Shown: piece after piece, positions 17,841 through 25,694 of the stretch
Numbering within the stretch: position 1 is the first letter of the stretch
Layout: each line of letters starts with the position of its first letter
NCBI GenBank assembly: GCA_018716295.1
Contig: DVKC01000001.1
Coordinates: 62,001 to 126,000, forward strand
Source: Candidatus Avimuribaculum pullicola
GTDB taxonomy: Bacteria; Bacteroidota; Bacteroidia; Bacteroidales; Muribaculaceae
Length of the DNA: 64,000 nt
Reading direction: 5' to 3'
Notes under the pieces: generated by a model
The model's input: only the letters and a program-made list of their open reading frames with translations
Databases searched by the model: none
What the model was told of the DNA's origin: nothing
Made by a program: the position numbers and the translations under genes

Positions 17841-17887
17841 ATTCAACCGCGAGAGGCTGCCACTGTGGCAGCCTCTCGCGGTTGAAT
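17841..17887. terminator. Bidirectional terminator, perfect 23-bp inverted repeat
   Basis: Arms ATTCAACCGCGAGAGG-CTGCCAC and its exact complement GTGGCAG-CCTCTCGCGGTTGAAT flank a single T. It lies between the convergent helicase-nuclease gene (ends 17819) and the PCMD lipoprotein gene (ends 17902), so it probably terminates both. There is no strong T-tract on either side; the perfection of the arms is unusual. Confidence 0.7.
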
Positions 17888-17901
17888 ATCTAATAGGTGC
17901 T

Positions 17902-19497
17902 TTAGTAATCCCAGCCGAGTGTGAAATTGTCGAGCCACAACGTACTGCCTTCTCCACCAGTGAAGTAGTCGGCATATTTGCTTGATGTGCTGACTATTAC
18001 AAGATGTGTAGGCACGGTGTTGGTATTGTTGTACTCAAATTCCAAGTCGAATTTAGTCCATTCGCTTATCGTTTCGCCTGTTTGGACTTGCCCGTAGGCA
18101 ATTATGTAATCGGCATTTCGGTCGAAAAGTTGCCTGTTGGCCGGGTTGGTGCGTATTTCTATCGGTTCGGTTTTATTTATAAGTGCCGCGTACACGATAG
18201 CTGTGTCGGGTTGCCCGATAAGATGGCTGAAAGCATCGTCCGACGAACGGTTTATAGTGGTTGAATTGTATTTCCAGTATCCAGTGATGCGTGTAGGGTG
18301 TCCGGTAAATTCCCGACCGAAATTGAGAACGCCGTTTGTACCATCGGTACGTAGATATTCACCAGCGAATATATTGCCACCAGCAAGTTTTATCAGTACC
18401 CACTTGGTTTCGAGCTTGGCCGAGTAGCCTTCGCCGCCGTCCCATGTGTCGGTGTCGGGTACCGAGTTGCTGGCTCCCACGCCGAATTGGGCGAATGTGG
18501 CGGCACCGTCGTTGCCTGTGTCCCAGTATTGTGGGCCATTCACGTTCCACGGGTTCCATATTTTCTCATCTTCATACCACCATTCGTCAAATCCGCCGTC
18601 AGGCAATTCAAGTTCGGCCTCGGTGGTTACGACTATGGCTGCTGTGTAGCTGTCGTTGCTGCAAGCTCGCACTTCGTATGTCGTGCTGGGTTGCAAGTGC
18701 GACAAGCAAGCCGAAAATTCGCCTCCCGATGAGGCTACATTGTCCACGCGAGTCCATTCTTCGCTTCCATCAAGCCTGTATTCAAACCAGCTTTCAATCC
18801 CTGCCTTTGTTGAGCCATATAACCATATTACACGAGTCCAAGCATCGGCACGGTCGAGCGATACCACTTGCTCGGTTTGTTGCATGTATATTGTCCATGT
18901 TTCAGTCACATTGCGGTATGTTACAGTCACTTCCACAGGATTGGAGAAATCGGCGGTAGTGTTATTGAGGTCGGGTGTCATGGTGGTGATAGAACTGGGG
19001 CCCAGTTTCACGTCGCCGACATTTATGGCTGTCATGTCGGTTCCCGATGGCATGTTTACGACCACACGCTTCCCTGCCGGGTCGATGACCGAGTTGCCTA
19101 CTTGGTCGGAAACGATGAAGTAGCGTTCTATCGACTGGTTGGCTTTGATAGTCCATTCATAATCTTGGTATAGCGATACTGTGACTTTATAATTGGCTGT
19201 GAGGTCGATGCCGCCAGTTATGTCGGTCGAGAGTGTCGCGCCGTCGGTGACAGTATATGAAGTGATGTTCACATTAGCCAAGTCGGTGGTTTCGCCCATT
19301 GTGAGTGTTACGGTGCGGTCGTTGCTGTTGATTGTTGCCGCAGCCGTTTCACCCTCGGCTGTCATCGATGTGAATCCAGCTTCGACGCGTTCGTAGGGGA
19401 TGTCGTTTTCAAGGCATGATGTGAATGCCATTGCCGACAAGGCTGCCACCATGATGACAGGCAGGACTTTTATGCTTGCAATTTTGAATTTCTTCAT
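17902..19497 (-). CDS. PCMD-domain lipoprotein
   Basis: 531 aa with lipoprotein signal (MAFTSC, Cys28). After about 240 residues of Ig/fibronectin-like beta domains (SIERYFIVSDQVGNSVIDP; STTYEVRACSNDSYTA near residue 250), the C-terminal ~260 residues form a PCMD domain (putative carbohydrate metabolism domain, PF13201): GGFDEWWYEDEKIWNPWN, YWDTGNDG, YSAKLETKWV, and the typical TRITGYWKYNSTT, ending in SGGEGSTLWLDNFTL-like residues (FTGGEGSTLWLDNFTL). The domain folds as a jelly roll and is usually surface-exposed. Last gene of the four-gene locus 17902-21921; 19 bp after the upstream barrel gene. The real ligand is unknown. Confidence 0.85.
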   Translation of the reverse strand: MKKFKIASIKVLPVIMVAALSAMAFTSCLENDIPYERVEAGFTSMTAEGETAAATINSNDRTVTLTMGETTDLANVNITSYTVTDGATLSTDITGGIDLTANYKVTVSLYQDYEWTIKANQSIERYFIVSDQVGNSVIDPAGKRVVVNMPSGTDMTAINVGDVKLGPSSITTMTPDLNNTTADFSNPVEVTVTYRNVTETWTIYMQQTEQVVSLDRADAWTRVIWLYGSTKAGIESWFEYRLDGSEEWTRVDNVASSGGEFSACLSHLQPSTTYEVRACSNDSYTAAIVVTTEAELELPDGGFDEWWYEDEKIWNPWNVNGPQYWDTGNDGAATFAQFGVGASNSVPDTDTWDGGEGYSAKLETKWVLIKLAGGNIFAGEYLRTDGTNGVLNFGREFTGHPTRITGYWKYNSTTINRSSDDAFSHLIGQPDTAIVYAALINKTEPIEIRTNPANRQLFDRNADYIIAYGQVQTGETISEWTKFDLEFEYNNTNTVPTHLVIVSTSSKYADYFTGGEGSTLWLDNFTLGWDY

Positions 19498-19516
19498 GCT
19501 GATGTTCCTAATTGTA

Positions 19517-20458
19517 TCAAATGTGGACGGCTATACCCATCCTCAGGTTAAACAAATTGAACTTGAAATTGGCTCCGCTTGAAGTGCGCGACCCTTCCTC
19601 TACGCCATCGGTGATTTGTTTCCACTTCTTGAGGTGTACTCCGAACACGCCGAACGACAGGTTGAAACTCACATAGTCGTGGATAAAGATGCACACGCCG
19701 GGCGAGAAATTCATGCGGACTTCGGTGGTGACCGTTTCGGTGATGCGCGGCACGTCGTTGTAGGGACGCTCGAAGTAGCCGTTTCCGCTTGCAAATTCCA
19801 AGTCAACCTCGTTGAACACTGCAAAGCGGCGTGAACGGTCGAGGCCTATGTAATGGCGGTAGAATACCGATGCCGAATACTCCTCGGTGTGGTAGTCGAT
19901 GCCTTTGAGCGAGAAATCCACATCTTCAATGTCAACCGAGAGGTTGTCGAGTTGTGCCTTGTTGCGAGTGTAGCCGAGCCTCATGCCTATCGACTGGTTG
20001 TGTGCGAAGAAGTAGCTTATGTATGGGTCGATTGAAAATGCGCTACCATCGAAATCGAAGTCGCCGATAAATGACAACACGTCGATATCTTCGCTGTTGA
20101 ATGAGCCATACGACACGTCAAGTCCGAACGACCATTGCCCTTTGGGGATAAAAAGGTAGTTGAACAATCCGCGGTCATACCTGCCGAGGTTGCGCTCTGG
20201 TATTATCAGGCTCACGGTGTCGTTGCCCACGATTACTTTCTCATTGAGGACATCGACATTTGATGCCAATTGAGAAATCACCTTGCTTCCTATGCTGTCG
20301 CCGCCAATCACTTCGACGCGGTTTTTTACCACCACGTTGGTCACGTCATCGTTTGTTGCCACGGTTTCGGCGGCTGTGGCACAAATGGGCATGGCTGCCA
20401 TTATCAATGCCGCCACTGCCAATATGGTATTTTTCCAGTAATTTTCCATCCCGATCAT
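19517..20458 (-). CDS. Outer-membrane beta-barrel protein, paralogue of the preceding gene product
   Basis: 313 aa with signal peptide (NTILAVAALIMAAMPICATA). After a ~65-residue N-terminal spacer (VTNVVVKNRVEVIGGD...), the C-terminal ~220 residues form an 8-strand-type barrel: FIPKGQWSFGLDVSYG, SYFFAHNQSIGMRLGYTRN, RRFAVFNEVDLEFASGNG and ANFKFNLFNLRMGIAVHI. These match, segment by segment, the protein encoded at 20455. Start at 20458 overlaps the upstream stop as ATGA; an alternative Met lies 9 bp later. The spacer is absent from the paralogue and may reach into the periplasm or bind a partner. Function unknown; likely part of one surface assembly with the two lipoproteins of this operon. 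Confidence 0.8.
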   Translation of the reverse strand: MIGMENYWKNTILAVAALIMAAMPICATAAETVATNDDVTNVVVKNRVEVIGGDSIGSKVISQLASNVDVLNEKVIVGNDTVSLIIPERNLGRYDRGLFNYLFIPKGQWSFGLDVSYGSFNSEDIDVLSFIGDFDFDGSAFSIDPYISYFFAHNQSIGMRLGYTRNKAQLDNLSVDIEDVDFSLKGIDYHTEEYSASVFYRHYIGLDRSRRFAVFNEVDLEFASGNGYFERPYNDVPRITETVTTEVRMNFSPGVCIFIHDYVSFNLSFGVFGVHLKKWKQITDGVEEGSRTSSGANFKFNLFNLRMGIAVHI

Positions 20459-21189
20459 AAGTAAAACGCCACTCCAAATGAAATGGAGAACAAGTTTATC
20501 CTGAAATTAGCATTCTTGGTGCTGCGGTTGGCAATGTGTATTTGGTCGTTTGTCTGCTTGGTGTGGGTGTAATCAAAGCCGAGTACTCCCACGCTCAATT
20601 CTATTGCCGAGTAGTTGTTGAGAAACATCACGAGTCCGGGCATTACGCCTACGCCTACGCTATAAGTTTTCTCAAACGTGCCAGTGAAGTCGCTGCCAGT
20701 GCCGTTGGTGAGCTTCGACTCGCCTACGCCAAACTTCAGCCGCACCTCGTTGAAGAACCCGAAACGCTTTGAGTTGCCTATTCCTATGTAGTTGCGGAAG
20801 ATGCCCATGGCCGAGTATTCCTGGCTTATGCAATAGAAGTTCTCGTTGCTGTAATCGGTGTCGGAGTCGATGATGAGGTCGGCACTGTCAAACTTGATGC
20901 GGCTGCGCTCATAGCCTAATTTTCCACCTACACCCAAGTCGTCTTGGAACATGTAGCAAGCCATAGGTGTCACGCTGAAAGAGTAGGTGTCGCCGCTGAT
21001 GCCTTCGACTATGAAAAATTGGTAATTGTCGTTATCCGATTGCGAATAACTAACGTTTACGCCCGTGACCCACTGTCCCTTTGGCACAAACGTTTGGCTG
21101 TTAAGGTTGCGGCTAAATCGTTCTTGGGCAGTAGCCCCGACAATAGCGCATAATGCAACCAATATTGCCAAAATGGTTCTTTTCGCCAT
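20455..21189 (-). CDS. Outer-membrane beta-barrel protein
   Basis: 244 aa with signal peptide (MAKRTILAILVALCAIVGATAQE). The mature part is one beta barrel: FVPKGQWVTGVNVSYSQSD, VTPMACYMFQDDLGVGGKLG, KRFGFFNEVRLKFGVGES, GLVMFLNNYSAIELSVG and ANFRINLFSISFGVAFYL. The shared blocks with the next gene (PKGQW..G..VSY; RF..FNEV.L.F; NF..NLF) show tandem duplication. It lies 42 bp after the DUF4493 lipoprotein gene. The barrel size suggests an OmpA/OmpW-like anchor rather than a large porin. Confidence 0.8.
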   Translation of the reverse strand: MAKRTILAILVALCAIVGATAQERFSRNLNSQTFVPKGQWVTGVNVSYSQSDNDNYQFFIVEGISGDTYSFSVTPMACYMFQDDLGVGGKLGYERSRIKFDSADLIIDSDTDYSNENFYCISQEYSAMGIFRNYIGIGNSKRFGFFNEVRLKFGVGESKLTNGTGSDFTGTFEKTYSVGVGVMPGLVMFLNNYSAIELSVGVLGFDYTHTKQTNDQIHIANRSTKNANFRINLFSISFGVAFYL

Positions 21190-21231
21190 TTCCCTTTGAT
21201 TGTGTGTTGTTAATATCTTTCCTAATGTGTG

Positions 21232-21921
21232 TTATTGCTCGTCGTCGAGCGAGAATTTGATGTCGTAGTGGTTGCCAGCTTCAATGCCTGTGATGACTTG
21301 GCGGTTAAGTGTTTCGATGCCGTCCACTGTGCCTGTGAGTGTGGCCACGAGAGTTGATGCCCCATTGGCAAGCCCGAAGTATCCCATGCGTGTTTCTTGT
21401 GGCGTGAAGTCGAGTGTCGCACCTTGTGCCACGGTCACCGTCACCTTTACGTCGTCGCCCATCGCTTGCCTGAACGCTTCGGAGTATGACACGCTCACTG
21501 CCACGTTTGCCAGCGTGCATTGCATCGCTGGAGCTGTCGCCACCTCGCCCTCGTATATGCGCACTTGCGAGCTTGCGTAGTAGTAGGGTGCATTCCATGC
21601 GGCAGCTTGAGCTTCGTCGTTGTAAGCCTCGATGATGTAGCTTGCGTTGCATGGCAATGCCACCTCGTCGGGTATCTCTTCATAAATCCATCTGGCGACT
21701 ATTTCGTTGTCGCTGCTATTGCGGATGTTTACTGTGAACTGGCTTACGTCGATTATTGCGCTGGTGATGCTGGTGCCGTCAACGGCGGTCAGCACAAAGT
21801 CGGTCATCGACAGTGTGCTACGTTCTCCCTCTGGGTCGGGGTATTGTGGGTTGTCACAACCCGTCAATGTCATTGTAACCAAGAAAAGAGGAACGTATAT
21901 CTTGATAATCCAATTTTTCAT
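21232..21921 (-). CDS. DUF4493-type lipoprotein
   Basis: 229 aa. Lipoprotein signal MKNWIIKIYVPLFLVTMTLTGC (Cys22). The body resembles DUF4493: an initial MTDFVLTAVDG segment, IDVSQFTVNIRNSSDN, YEEIPDEVALPCNASYIIEA, and a second beta half with VSVSYSEAFRQAMGDDVKVTV. DUF4493 and PCMD domains often occur together in Bacteroidales cell-surface proteins; here they are on separate lipoproteins of one operon. ATG 21921 is used because the frame upstream to 21984 lies before the lipoprotein signal. First gene of the locus; a TACCTTTG -7-type box on the minus strand is at 22018-22011. Function unknown. Confidence 0.75.
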   Translation of the reverse strand: MKNWIIKIYVPLFLVTMTLTGCDNPQYPDPEGERSTLSMTDFVLTAVDGTSITSAIIDVSQFTVNIRNSSDNEIVARWIYEEIPDEVALPCNASYIIEAYNDEAQAAAWNAPYYYASSQVRIYEGEVATAPAMQCTLANVAVSVSYSEAFRQAMGDDVKVTVTVAQGATLDFTPQETRMGYFGLANGASTLVATLTGTVDGIETLNRQVITGIEAGNHYDIKFSLDDEQ

Positions 21922-22010
21922 ATCCTTGAATAAAAGATGATAACATAAGGTAATAACGGCAATCACTAACTGCCTATTGTACAAAAAAGAATGCTTTTTA
22001 AAGTCGTTTA

Positions 22011-22018
22011 CAAAGGTA
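22011..22018 (-). promoter_or_regulatory. Probable -7 box of the DUF4493/barrel/PCMD operon
   Basis: TACCTTTG on the minus strand, 90 bp before the ATG at 21921. No good -33 TTTG lies at the expected distance, so an activator may be needed, or the call may be wrong. Confidence 0.4.
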
Positions 22019-22106
22019 TGCTATTTTTTGCAATTCTACTATATTTTACACAAAAAAATGTTTTTTAGCCATTTGCGATGTGTGTGGGCACGTTTGTATG
22101 CTTTCA

Positions 22107-22138
22107 TTTGTCACAGTGGGTAAAAACTACTATTTTTG
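22107..22138 (+). promoter_or_regulatory. Promoter of the GHL10 glycosidase gene
   Basis: TTTG (22107-22110) and TATTTTTG (22131-22138) with a 20-nt gap form a perfect Bacteroidetes promoter, 46 bp before ATG 22184. Confidence 0.65.
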
Positions 22139-22183
22139 CCCGTAACAAACGATGAAACGTGGTATAATACCCTATTAGACGAT

Positions 22184-23686
22184 ATGAAAATGAAATTGAG
22201 AATTGCGCTTGTCGCGATTGCATTGTGTGCCACAGTTGTTGCCGCGTTTGCGCGACAGCCCAAGCGCGAGTTTCGCGGTGCGTGGCTTCACACCATTTAC
22301 CAGGAGCAATATTCAAGGCAATCGACACTTGACAACCAGATTTACTTGTGCACGCTTCTTGACAAGTTGCGTCATGCAGGGTGCAATGTGGTGATATTCC
22401 AGGTGCGCCCGCAGTCCGATGCCTTCTATGAGTCGGATATTGAACCTTGGAGCCGGCATCTCACGGGCAAGGCGGGGCAAGCCCCTTGGCCAAAGTGGGA
22501 TCCATTGCAATTTATGGTAGAACAAGCCCATGCCCGTGGCATGGAACTCCATGCGTGGCTCAATCCCTACCGCGTCACTGCTTCGGCAAAGGATTTGCCG
22601 CCGAAAGGGCATGTTTACTATAAACATCCCGAACGTTTCGTGAAATATGCTGGTAAAATATATTTCGACCCGGCATATAAGGAGAACCGCGACTATATAA
22701 CGCGAGTGGTGAAAGACATTGTGTCGCGTTACGATATTGACGCTATTCATCTTGATGATTATTTTTACCCTTATCCTGTCGATGGGAAGCCGTTCCCCGA
22801 TAATGCTTCGTACAAGAAATTCGGCAAGGGCATGGAACGTGGCGATTGGCGTAGGCAGAATGTCGATCGGCTTATTGAGCAACTGCATGAAGCCATAAAT
22901 GACACAAAGCCTTGGGTGAGGTTTGGCATCAGCCCTTTTGGCATTTGGCGTAACAAGGCTTCGGATGCCGACGGTAGCGACACTAACGGGTTGCAAAATT
23001 ACGACGACTTGTATGCCGACGTGACGTTGTGGGCGCGTCGTGGTTGGGTAGATTATCTCATACCGCAGTTGTACTGGGAACTTGAGCATAAGGCAGCTTC
23101 GGTGTTGGTATTGTCGCAATGGTGGAACGACCATTCCAACGGGCGTCATGTCTATCTTGGGCAGTCGGTAAAGGTTACGATGGATAAGCCCGATGTGGGT
23201 GGAAGCAATGATAAGAACCAACTTGGGCACAAGATAGCGTTGTCGCGCGAATTGCCCGACGTACAAGGCAATTGCTGGTGGCCCGGGTATCTTGTCACTG
23301 ACAATTACAAAGGGGTGGCCGACTTGCTTGCCGGCCGTTACCAATCGACTGTGGCCCTTGTTCCTTCCTACCCGTGGCTCGACGACAAGCTCCCCGACGA
23401 AGTGAGGCAGTTGAAAGTCGAATGTGGCGATGGTGAAGTGGCACTGCGCTGGAAAGCACCCAACACTCACGATAAAATGCAGCAAGCCCGTGCATTTGTA
23501 GTATATCGTTTCGACCGGGACGAAGATATTGACCTTGACAATGCTGCGGCAATACGGGCTGTTACTTACGAACCGCAATATATCGAGGCTGTTGCCAAGG
23601 GGAGATATACCTATGTGGTGACTGTCCTTGACCGAGCTAATAACGAAAGTCCTGAAGGGGCGAAAATTAAAGTGAATTGTAAATGA
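22184..23686 (+). CDS. GHL10/DUF187 family glycoside-hydrolase-like protein
   Basis: 500 aa with signal peptide (MKMKLRIALVAIALCATVVAAFA). The GHL10 (PF02638, formerly DUF187) TIM-barrel domain covers residues ~28-340: KREFRGAWLHTIYQ, VVIFQVRPQSDAFYES, HAWLNPYRVT, IDAIHLDDYFYPYPV, RFGISPFGIWRN and VDYLIPQLYWE. The Asp pair in HLDDYFYP and the acidic residue in QLYWE sit where related hydrolases place catalytic groups. The last ~90 residues look like a fibronectin-III-type domain. Substrate unproven; relatives act on bacterial exopolysaccharide or wall glycans. ATG 22184 follows a perfect promoter; frame 22136-22183 is upstream of the signal peptide. Overlaps the next gene by ATGA. Confidence 0.88.
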   Translation: MKMKLRIALVAIALCATVVAAFARQPKREFRGAWLHTIYQEQYSRQSTLDNQIYLCTLLDKLRHAGCNVVIFQVRPQSDAFYESDIEPWSRHLTGKAGQAPWPKWDPLQFMVEQAHARGMELHAWLNPYRVTASAKDLPPKGHVYYKHPERFVKYAGKIYFDPAYKENRDYITRVVKDIVSRYDIDAIHLDDYFYPYPVDGKPFPDNASYKKFGKGMERGDWRRQNVDRLIEQLHEAINDTKPWVRFGISPFGIWRNKASDADGSDTNGLQNYDDLYADVTLWARRGWVDYLIPQLYWELEHKAASVLVLSQWWNDHSNGRHVYLGQSVKVTMDKPDVGGSNDKNQLGHKIALSRELPDVQGNCWWPGYLVTDNYKGVADLLAGRYQSTVALVPSYPWLDDKLPDEVRQLKVECGDGEVALRWKAPNTHDKMQQARAFVVYRFDRDEDIDLDNAAAIRAVTYEPQYIEAVAKGRYTYVVTVLDRANNESPEGAKIKVNCK

Positions 23687-24357
23687 CAAAAAAATGCAAA
23701 ACTTGCCGCATTGCCGTGTTCACGGCAATAGCCATTGTTGCGGTGGTCGTGGCGGCAATCATCATCAACGGCTTCACACATGATGCTTATGATGACCATG
23801 TGTGGGAAAGCCGCAACCAGCACCCATCTATGGAGGTTGATACTATCATGCCTGGCGTGATAATCGACAGCACGGGCATTGGCGGTATGGTCGTGATAGG
23901 TGAGCAGACTGCCGTTGCTGTGAAACGCTTGTCGTCGCAGTTTGATATAGACAGTGTCGCCACTGGCAGTAGCCCTGTTGATGTTAATTACACGCTTAGC
24001 AGTAACGGAGAAATACACATAGTGCTGCAAAACGACAGCCGTGGTTGCGTCGGTGCGATTTTTATCCTTGGCGGTGATTATTTTACCGACCGTGGCATAG
24101 GTGTCGGTTCGACATTTGCGGCGGTGTTTGCCGCGTATCCACAATCGGAGATGCGGCTTGGCGAGGCTTCCGATGGCATCAATGGCAGTTGCGAGTTGTG
24201 CAAGGCGGCACCTGGAATGTTGTTCATGAAATGGCTCGACGACACAGTTGTGCCGCATGTGGCAAGGTATGGCGATGATGGAATAATGGAGTCGCTTGCA
24301 TCTGATTACCACGGTGAGCGTATCGATGAGATTGTCATCACTCCTGCCATCTGGTGA
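23683..24357 (+). CDS. Membrane-anchored protein of unknown function
   Basis: 224 aa with one N-terminal membrane segment (residues 10-30, AVFTAIAIVAVVVAAIIING) after a Lys/Cys-rich tip; the rest is predicted periplasmic. A repeated SxGIGG/GIGVGS-type Gly pattern (DSTGIGGMVVIGEQ at ~64; DRGIGVGSTFAAVF at ~137) resembles the DUF1131-like layout of small envelope proteins, but I cannot assign it. Cys124 and the CELC pair near 173-176 (SCELCKAA) could form disulfides. It is translationally coupled (ATGA) to the GHL10 glycosidase and probably assists or accompanies it in the envelope. Confidence 0.7.
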   Translation: MTKKCKTCRIAVFTAIAIVAVVVAAIIINGFTHDAYDDHVWESRNQHPSMEVDTIMPGVIIDSTGIGGMVVIGEQTAVAVKRLSSQFDIDSVATGSSPVDVNYTLSSNGEIHIVLQNDSRGCVGAIFILGGDYFTDRGIGVGSTFAAVFAAYPQSEMRLGEASDGINGSCELCKAAPGMLFMKWLDDTVVPHVARYGDDGIMESLASDYHGERIDEIVITPAIW

Positions 24358-24365
24358 AAAGACAC

Positions 24366-24551
24366 AAAAATGGGAAGGCATTGGTTATGTGGTATCATGC
24401 CTTCCCGATGTCGCATTTTCTATAATTGGATATAAATAAGATATATGTGTGTATTCCTTAGCGTCACTCTCATAGCAACATACAATGAAACCCTTGCTTG
24501 AGCCGCAAGTGTATTGTGTCGCGGCAAGTAATAGGTAAGGAGTTCCAATTG
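24366..24551 (-). ncRNA. Candidate ~185-nt small RNA, minus strand
   Basis: On the minus strand a perfect promoter (24589-24558) is followed ~145 nt later by a hairpin with a T-tract (24406-24366). No frame longer than 17 codons starts within it; the 74-codon frame ending at 24385 begins upstream of the promoter and has no internal Met. Within the transcript, GCCGC and GCGGC, and CTTGC and GCAAG, can pair, so it would be structured. fabI has its own terminator (24605-24659), so this is not fabI read-through. It occupies most of the 327-bp gap 24358-24684. Not recognised as a known RNA. Confidence 0.35.
24371..24406 (-). terminator. Terminator shared by candidate small RNA and the upstream gene
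   Basis: GGGAAGGCAT (24371-24380) and ATGCCTTCCC (24397-24406). On the minus strand the hairpin is followed by ATTTTTGTG; on the plus strand the T-tract is weaker, though it lies 13 bp after the stop at 24357. Confidence 0.6.
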
Positions 24552-24557
24552 ATAAGA

Positions 24558-24589
24558 CAAAGTTATTGCTATTGCTCAAGAAATGCAAA
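24558..24589 (-). promoter_or_regulatory. Consensus promoter in the fabI downstream region
   Basis: Minus strand TTTG (24589-24586) and TAACTTTG (24565-24558), 20 nt apart: a perfect match to the Bacteroidetes consensus with no gene downstream of it. It is the main support for the candidate small RNA. Confidence 0.5.
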
Positions 24590-24604
24590 TATTTCGGCTT
24601 TAAA

Positions 24605-24659
24605 AACATCAGCGGAACTGGTGTGCCATCTGGGGTGTGGCTCCAGTTCCGCTGATGTT
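24605..24659 (-). terminator. Intrinsic terminator of fabI
   Basis: Perfect 17-bp arms AACATCAGCGGAACTGG (24605-24621) and CCAGTTCCGCTGATGTT (24643-24659). Read on the minus strand, the stem ends in a T-tract (TTTTTA), 26 bp after the fabI stop. Confidence 0.8.
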
Positions 24660-24684
24660 ATGGTATGTGGCGTTGTGTGAAGTA

Positions 24685-25548
24685 TTAGCCGTAAATCACA
24701 CTGCCATCGGGGTTTAAGAATTCATTTTCGTTGAGGCTCTTCTCATACTGGTTCATGGCGCGGTAACTCATACCCATGCTTGAGAAGCCGCCATCGTGGT
24801 AGAGATTTTGCATTGTCACTTTGCGTGTGAGGTCGCTGAACATCACGATGCAGTAGTCGGCGCAGTCTTCGGCCGATGCGTTGCCTAATGGAGCCATGCG
24901 GTTGGCAAAGTCAAACAACGAGGTCATGCCCTTGATTCCGCTTCCGGCCGTTGTCATGGTAGGCGACTGAGAAATGGTGTTTACACGCACACTGTGTTCG
25001 CGGCCATATATGTAGCCAAAGCTGCGGGCGATTGATTCGAGCAGGGCCTTTGCGTCGGCCATGTCGTTGTACCCGAATAGAGTGCGCTGTGCGGCGATGT
25101 ATGACAGAGCCACGACGCTACCGCCATCGGCGATGGCATGGTTTTTCTTGGCAGCTTGCAACATCTTGTGGAATGAAATTGCCGAAATGTCGAATGTTTT
25201 TGCCATCATGTCGTAGTCGATGTCATCGTATGTGCGTTTTTTGCGCACGTTTGGCGACATGCCTATTGAGTGCAGGACAAAATCAATTTGTCCGCCGAGG
25301 ATTTCCATAGATTTCAGGAATACATTTTCAAGTTCATCATAGCTCGTGGCATCGGCGGGGATGATTTCTGCATTCAGCTTCTCGCCGAGGGCCGATATTT
25401 CGCCCATTCTCACAGCCACTGGTGCATTGCTCAGGGTTATCGTAGCACCCTCTTCAACGGCTCTCTCAGCCACTTTCCATGCAATGCTCTTGTCGTTGAG
25501 TGCACCGAATATGATGCCTCTCTTGCCTTTCAATAAGTTGTAACTCAT
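24685..25548 (-). CDS. fabI: Enoyl-[acyl-carrier-protein] reductase (NADH)
   Basis: 287 aa short-chain dehydrogenase-type FabI. The FabI N-terminus LKGKRGIIFGALNDKSIAW replaces the usual GxxxGxG loop; VLHSIGMSP and VALSYIAAQRTLFGYNDMADAKALLES carry the FabI triad residues Tyr150, Tyr160 and Lys167 (Y-x6-K). It performs the last reduction of each fatty-acid elongation round in the cytoplasm. Length is slightly above the E. coli enzyme because of a C-terminal tail (QYEKSLNENEFLNPDGSVIYG). Single gene with its own promoter and terminator. Confidence 0.95.
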   Translation of the reverse strand: MSYNLLKGKRGIIFGALNDKSIAWKVAERAVEEGATITLSNAPVAVRMGEISALGEKLNAEIIPADATSYDELENVFLKSMEILGGQIDFVLHSIGMSPNVRKKRTYDDIDYDMMAKTFDISAISFHKMLQAAKKNHAIADGGSVVALSYIAAQRTLFGYNDMADAKALLESIARSFGYIYGREHSVRVNTISQSPTMTTAGSGIKGMTSLFDFANRMAPLGNASAEDCADYCIVMFSDLTRKVTMQNLYHDGGFSSMGMSYRAMNQYEKSLNENEFLNPDGSVIYG

Positions 25549-25594
25549 AACATTAAGATGTTAGTTGAAAATCTTGACTATTCAAAATCGGCTG

Positions 25595-25625
25595 CAAATT
25601 TAATGCTTTTCCCCGAAATCACAAA
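25595..25625 (-). promoter_or_regulatory. Promoter of fabI
   Basis: Minus strand TTTG (25625-25622) and TAAATTTG (25602-25595) with a 19-nt gap, 46 bp upstream of the fabI ATG. Perfect consensus match. Confidence 0.7.
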
Positions 25626-25694
25626 AAAAATTAACACTTTGCTTGTCCCAGTTCCCGCCAGATGGCAAAAACAGGGGCGGCTGGTGACGAATTG

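Noticed and set aside
17088-17975. 295-codon minus-strand frame across the helicase-nuclease 3' end
   Set aside because: Opposite conserved helicase motif VI and the nuclease domain, and it reads through the 23-bp inverted-repeat terminator.
22313-23689. 458-codon open frame antisense to the GHL10 gene
   Set aside because: It lies wholly opposite a gene with clear family motifs, signal peptide and consensus promoter; its own translation is rich in His, Arg and Ile with no recognisable domain. It is a codon-bias shadow.
24385-24609. 74-codon minus-strand frame between fabI and the membrane-protein gene
   Set aside because: It begins upstream of the consensus promoter and inside the fabI terminator stem, with no ribosome binding site or internal Met; the small-RNA reading fits better.
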